NCBI GenBank assembly: GCA_902475455.1
Contig: CABRZO010000111.1
Span: 1 to 8,377 of the forward strand
From: an uncultured Eubacteriales bacterium
GTDB taxonomy: Bacteria > Bacillota > Clostridia > Oscillospirales > Oscillospiraceae
Direction: 5' to 3'
Length of the DNA stretch: 8,377 bases
Numbering within the stretch: the first letter of the stretch is position 1; each line of letters begins with the position of its first letter. Below, piece by piece: positions 5,565-8,377 of this stretch. Both the position numbers and the translations under genes were made by a program. The notes under the pieces are model-generated. The model did no database searches. It was not told the DNA's origin and worked only from the letters and a program-made list of their open reading frames with translations.

Positions 5565-7169
5565 GTGAGCGAGAGAATTGATCAGTCGGTCATCCAGTCC
5601 GGCAAAACCGCCCTGGGCATTGAGTTCGGCTCCACCAATATCAAGGCGGTGCTGATCGGGCCGGACCACAGCCCCATTGCCTCCGGCAGCCACGGCTGGG
5701 AGAACCGGCTGGAGAACGGGATTTGGACTTACAGCCTGGAGAATGTCTGGCGCGGCGTCCAGGACGCCTACGCCAAATTGGCGGCAGAGGTGCTGGAGCG
5801 CTCCGGCGAGAAGCTGACAAAAGTGGGAGCCCTGGGGTTTTCCGCCATGATGCACGGCTACCTGGCCTTTGACGGAAACGGGGCGTTGCTGGTGCCCTTC
5901 CGCACTTGGCGCAACACCATGACCGCCCGGGCGGCGGAGGAGCTGACGGAGCTGTTCGGCTTTAACATCCCGCAGCGCTGGTCCATTGCCCACCTGGATC
6001 AGGCCATTTTAAATGGGGAAGCGCATGTGAAGGACATCGCCTACCTGACCACCCTGGCGGGCTATGTCCACTGGAAGCTCACCGGCCGGAAGGTGCTGGG
6101 AGTGGGGGAGGCCTCGGGCATGTTCCCCATCGACAGCGATACCTGCAATTATGACGCCGGCATGGTGGCCAAGTACAATGAACGGATTGCCCCCAAGGGT
6201 TTCCCATGGAAGCTGGAGGATATTCTGCCCCAGGTGCTCACCGCGGGCCAGGACGCCGGCACTCTCACCGCCGAGGGCGCTCTGCTGCTGGATCCCACCG
6301 GCACTCTGGAGCCTGGCATTCCCGTGGCGCCCCCGGAGGGGGACGCGGGCACCGGCATGTGCGCCACCAATTCCGTGGCGGCCCGGACCGGCAACACCTC
6401 CGCCGGCACCTCGGTGTTTGCCATGGTGGTGCTGGAGAAACCCTTGAGCCAGGTTTATCCTGAGATCGATCTGGTGACTACCCCCAGCGGCCGGGCGGTG
6501 GCCATGGTCCACTGCAACAACTGCACCTCGGACATCAACGCCTGGGTGGGGCTGCTGCGGGAGTTCGGAGAACTCTTTGGGCTTCAAGTGTCCACCAACG
6601 ACCTCTATACCAAACTGTTCCAGAAGGCCATGGAGGGGGAGCCGGACTGCGGCGGGCTGCTGTCCTATAACTTCTACTCCGGCGAGCCGGTGGTGGGCCT
6701 GGAGGAGGGCAGACCCCTGTTTGTCCGCAAGCCCGACGCTCACTTCACCCTGGCCAACTTCATGCGCACCCATCTCCAGTCGGCCTTGGCCACCCTGAAG
6801 GTGGGCCTGGACATCCTGGCCAAGGAACAAGTGCGCATCGACGCCATGTATGGCCATGGCGGCTACTTCAAGACCCCCGGCGTGGGTCAGGCCCTGCTGG
6901 CTGCCGCCATCCACGCCCCGGTCTATGTGATGTCCACCGCTGGCGAGGGGGGACCCTGGGGTATGGCGCTGCTGGCGGCCTACCTGGTGGAACACCGGGC
7001 GGGTCAGTCCCTGGAGGACTGGCTGGCTACCGAAGTGTTTGCCGATACCCAGGGCACCCGGCTGGATCCGGATGCAGGGGATGCCGCGGGCTTTGACGCC
7101 TTCCTGGCGGACTATTGCAAGGGCCTGAAGATGGAGCAGGCCGCAGTGGAGAGCGTGGATCTCTGCTGA
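5565..7169 (+). CDS. FGGY-family sugar kinase, probable L-ribulokinase by context (534 aa)
   Basis: This ATP-dependent kinase has the two-domain actin-like FGGY fold. Visible features are the N-terminal phosphate loop [10 protein letters not shown] (18-27), the sugar-site segment FSAMMHGYL (92-100) followed by RTWRNTMT (113-120), comparable to the MHG...W.D.R of xylulokinases, the catalytic-base candidate Asp260 in EGDAGTG, the second phosphate motif [10 protein letters not shown] (276-285), the adenosine motif [11 protein letters not shown] (430-440) and [11 protein letters not shown] (462-472). It is shorter than, and unlike, classical AraB, and looks closer to xylulokinase-type members. 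Since araA follows at once, L-ribulose is the most likely substrate, as in clostridia that use a non-orthologous ribulokinase (AraK), but D-xylulose cannot be excluded. The start is GTG at 5565, with AAGGAAGGAA (5551-5560) just upstream and the first family motif in place. No symbol is assigned because the specificity is uncertain. Confidence 0.88.
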   Translation: MSERIDQSVIQSGKTALGIEFGSTNIKAVLIGPDHSPIASGSHGWENRLENGIWTYSLENVWRGVQDAYAKLAAEVLERSGEKLTKVGALGFSAMMHGYLAFDGNGALLVPFRTWRNTMTARAAEELTELFGFNIPQRWSIAHLDQAILNGEAHVKDIAYLTTLAGYVHWKLTGRKVLGVGEASGMFPIDSDTCNYDAGMVAKYNERIAPKGFPWKLEDILPQVLTAGQDAGTLTAEGALLLDPTGTLEPGIPVAPPEGDAGTGMCATNSVAARTGNTSAGTSVFAMVVLEKPLSQVYPEIDLVTTPSGRAVAMVHCNNCTSDINAWVGLLREFGELFGLQVSTNDLYTKLFQKAMEGEPDCGGLLSYNFYSGEPVVGLEEGRPLFVRKPDAHFTLANFMRTHLQSALATLKVGLDILAKEQVRIDAMYGHGGYFKTPGVGQALLAAAIHAPVYVMSTAGEGGPWGMALLAAYLVEHRAGQSLEDWLATEVFADTQGTRLDPDAGDAAGFDAFLADYCKGLKMEQAAVESVDLC

Positions 7170-7173
7170 ACAA

Positions 7174-7216
7174 GATCGTAGATTGCATTGAACGAGATAA
7201 AGGAGGAAATACGATC
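7174..7216 (+). promoter_or_regulatory. Inverted repeat enclosing the araA ribosome binding site
   Basis: GATCGTA (7174-7180) and TACGATC (7210-7216) are exact complements, and the second arm ends on the base before the araA ATG. The ribosome site AAAGGAGG (7199-7206) is in the 29-base loop. If the stem forms, it would hold the Shine-Dalgarno sequence exposed while pairing the bases next to the start codon, so it may tune araA translation. Seven base pairs with a large loop is only moderately stable, so this is tentative. Confidence 0.4.
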
Positions 7217-8377
7217 ATGTCCATGTGTGATTATGAATTTTGGTTCGTTGTGGGTTCCCAGTTCCTGTACGGCGACGAAGTGCTGGAGACGGTGGAGGCC
7301 CGGGCCAAGGAGATGTGCGAGAAGATGAATGCCGGCGGGGTGCTGCCCTGCAAGCTGGTGTTCAAGACCATCGGCGTCACCAGCGCCGGCATCACCCAGG
7401 TGATGAAGCAGGCCAACAACGATGACCGCTGCGCCGGCGTGGTGACCTGGTGCCACACCTTCTCCCCCTCCAAGATGTGGATTCACGGCTTCAACCTGCT
7501 GCAGAAGCCCTTCTGCCACTTTGCCACTCAGTACAACCGGAACATTCCCAACGAAGAGATTGACATGGACTTCATGAACCTGAACCAGGCCGCCCATGGC
7601 GACCGGGAGCACGGCTTTATCGGGGCCCGGATGCGGCTGCCTAGGAAGATCGTGGCCGGCTACTGGCAGGACGAGCCCGTCCAGCGGGAGCTGGGCGACT
7701 GGATGCGGGCTGCTGTGGGCTACGCTTTCTCCCAGAAGCTGGTGGTGGTCCGGTTCGGCGACAACATGCGGGACGTGGCCGTCACCGAGGGCGACAAGGT
7801 GGAGGCCGAGATCAAGTTGGGCTGGCAGGTGGACTACTGGCCCGTGGGCCATCTGGTGGAGGTTATGGACAGCTGCACCGAGGAAGAGGTCCAGGCCAAG
7901 TACGACGAGTACCTGCAGCGCTACGAGGTGGCCACCGACAACCTGGAGGCCATCCGCTATCAGGCCCTGGAGGAAGTGGCCATGCGGAAGATCCTGGACC
8001 GGGAGGGGGCCAAGGCCTTCATCAACAACTTCCAGGACCTCTACGGCATGCGGCAGCTGCCCGGTCTGGCCTCCCAGAACATGATGGCCGACGGCTACGG
8101 CTACGGCGGCGAGGGCGACTGGAAGGTGGCCGCCATGACCGCCATCATGAAGGCCATGGCCGAGGGCATGGAGGATCAGGGCGTGGCCTTCATGGAGGAC
8201 TACACCTATGATCTGGAGCCCGGCAAAGAGGTTTCCCTGGGTGCCCACATGCTGGAGGTCTGCCCCACCGTGGCGGCCCAGAAGCCCCGCATCGAGGTAC
8301 ATCCCCTGGGCATCGGCGACCGGGAGGATCCCGCCCGGCTGGTGTTCGAGGGCAAGCCCGGCAAGGGTATCGTCACC
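7217..8377 (+). CDS. araA: L-arabinose isomerase, N-terminal 387 residues (cut by window edge)
   Basis: AraA interconverts L-arabinose and L-ribulose in the cytoplasm using a divalent metal, usually manganese. The protein opens with DYEFWFVVGSQFLYG (5-19), the typical AraA start, and keeps TWCHTFSPSKMW (77-88), QAAHGDREHGF (124-134), DLYGMRQLPGLA (274-285), GYGGEGDW (295-302), FMEDYTY (325-331) and GAHMLEVCP (342-350). Glu299, Glu327 and His344 line up with three of the four metal/catalytic residues of E. coli AraA (Glu306, Glu333, His350). The fourth (His450) would be beyond the window. The frame is open through position 8377 with no stop, and about 100 residues are missing compared with family members of roughly 475-500 aa. 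The ATG at 7217 follows AAAGGAGG with 10-base spacing, and an alternative ATG two codons later is less well placed. araD is often the next gene in such operons. Confidence 0.96.
   Translation, partial: MSMCDYEFWFVVGSQFLYGDEVLETVEARAKEMCEKMNAGGVLPCKLVFKTIGVTSAGITQVMKQANNDDRCAGVVTWCHTFSPSKMWIHGFNLLQKPFCHFATQYNRNIPNEEIDMDFMNLNQAAHGDREHGFIGARMRLPRKIVAGYWQDEPVQRELGDWMRAAVGYAFSQKLVVVRFGDNMRDVAVTEGDKVEAEIKLGWQVDYWPVGHLVEVMDSCTEEEVQAKYDEYLQRYEVATDNLEAIRYQALEEVAMRKILDREGAKAFINNFQDLYGMRQLPGLASQNMMADGYGYGGEGDWKVAAMTAIMKAMAEGMEDQGVAFMEDYTYDLEPGKEVSLGAHMLEVCPTVAAQKPRIEVHPLGIGDREDPARLVFEGKPGKGIVT

Noticed and set aside
7112..8302. Minus-strand frame of 396 codons opposite araA
   Set aside because: araA on the plus strand is unambiguous. 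The antisense frame is His/Leu/Gly-rich as expected from complementing G+C-rich codons.
1..8377. CRISPR arrays, insertion sequences, tRNA or rRNA genes, prophage or defence genes
   Set aside because: No repeat-spacer pattern, transposase motif, terminal repeats or structural RNA was found. Apart from the control region, the window is filled by one metabolic operon.

Overview
The window is most of an L-arabinose (pentose) uptake and catabolism operon. It probably comes from a high-G+C member of the Clostridia, such as an Oscillospiraceae-type gut bacterium. The pointers are strong AAAGGAGG-type ribosome binding sites, a Gram-positive style lipoprotein signal on the binding protein, G+C-rich genes next to a sharply A/T-rich control region, and an AraR-like (GntR-type) regulator start. 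The taxonomic call is an inference from style and gene content only.

Layout. Positions 1-59, minus strand, hold the first 19 codons of a divergent gene that resembles the start of Bacillus subtilis AraR. Positions 60-628 are a long A/T-rich divergent control region. It has a good promoter for each direction, two AraR-box-like palindromes, a perfect 7-bp-arm palindrome and an 11-bp repeat placed near both promoters. Positions 629-5484 encode a four-part sugar ABC transporter of the YtfQ-YtfR-YtfT-YjfF type: a lipoprotein binding protein, a double ATPase and two permeases. An intrinsic terminator-like hairpin lies between the binding protein and the ATPase. The ATPase and permease genes overlap by 8 and 4 bases. 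Positions 5565-7169 encode an FGGY sugar kinase, preceded by a strong hairpin without a U-tract. Positions 7217-8377 encode the first 387 residues of L-arabinose isomerase, cut by the window edge.

How it works together (inference from families and order): the transporter imports a pentose, plausibly L-arabinose in furanose form. AraA converts L-arabinose to L-ribulose, and the FGGY kinase, which is not classical AraB, phosphorylates it to L-ribulose 5-phosphate. The remaining step, AraD epimerase, would be expected just outside the window. The divergent AraR-like repressor would switch the operon on when arabinose is present.

I found no sign of a wholly new system. The points of interest are the coupling of a 'galactofuranose-type' transporter to arabinose enzymes, the non-classical kinase, the dense control region, and RNA hairpins at three gene junctions.
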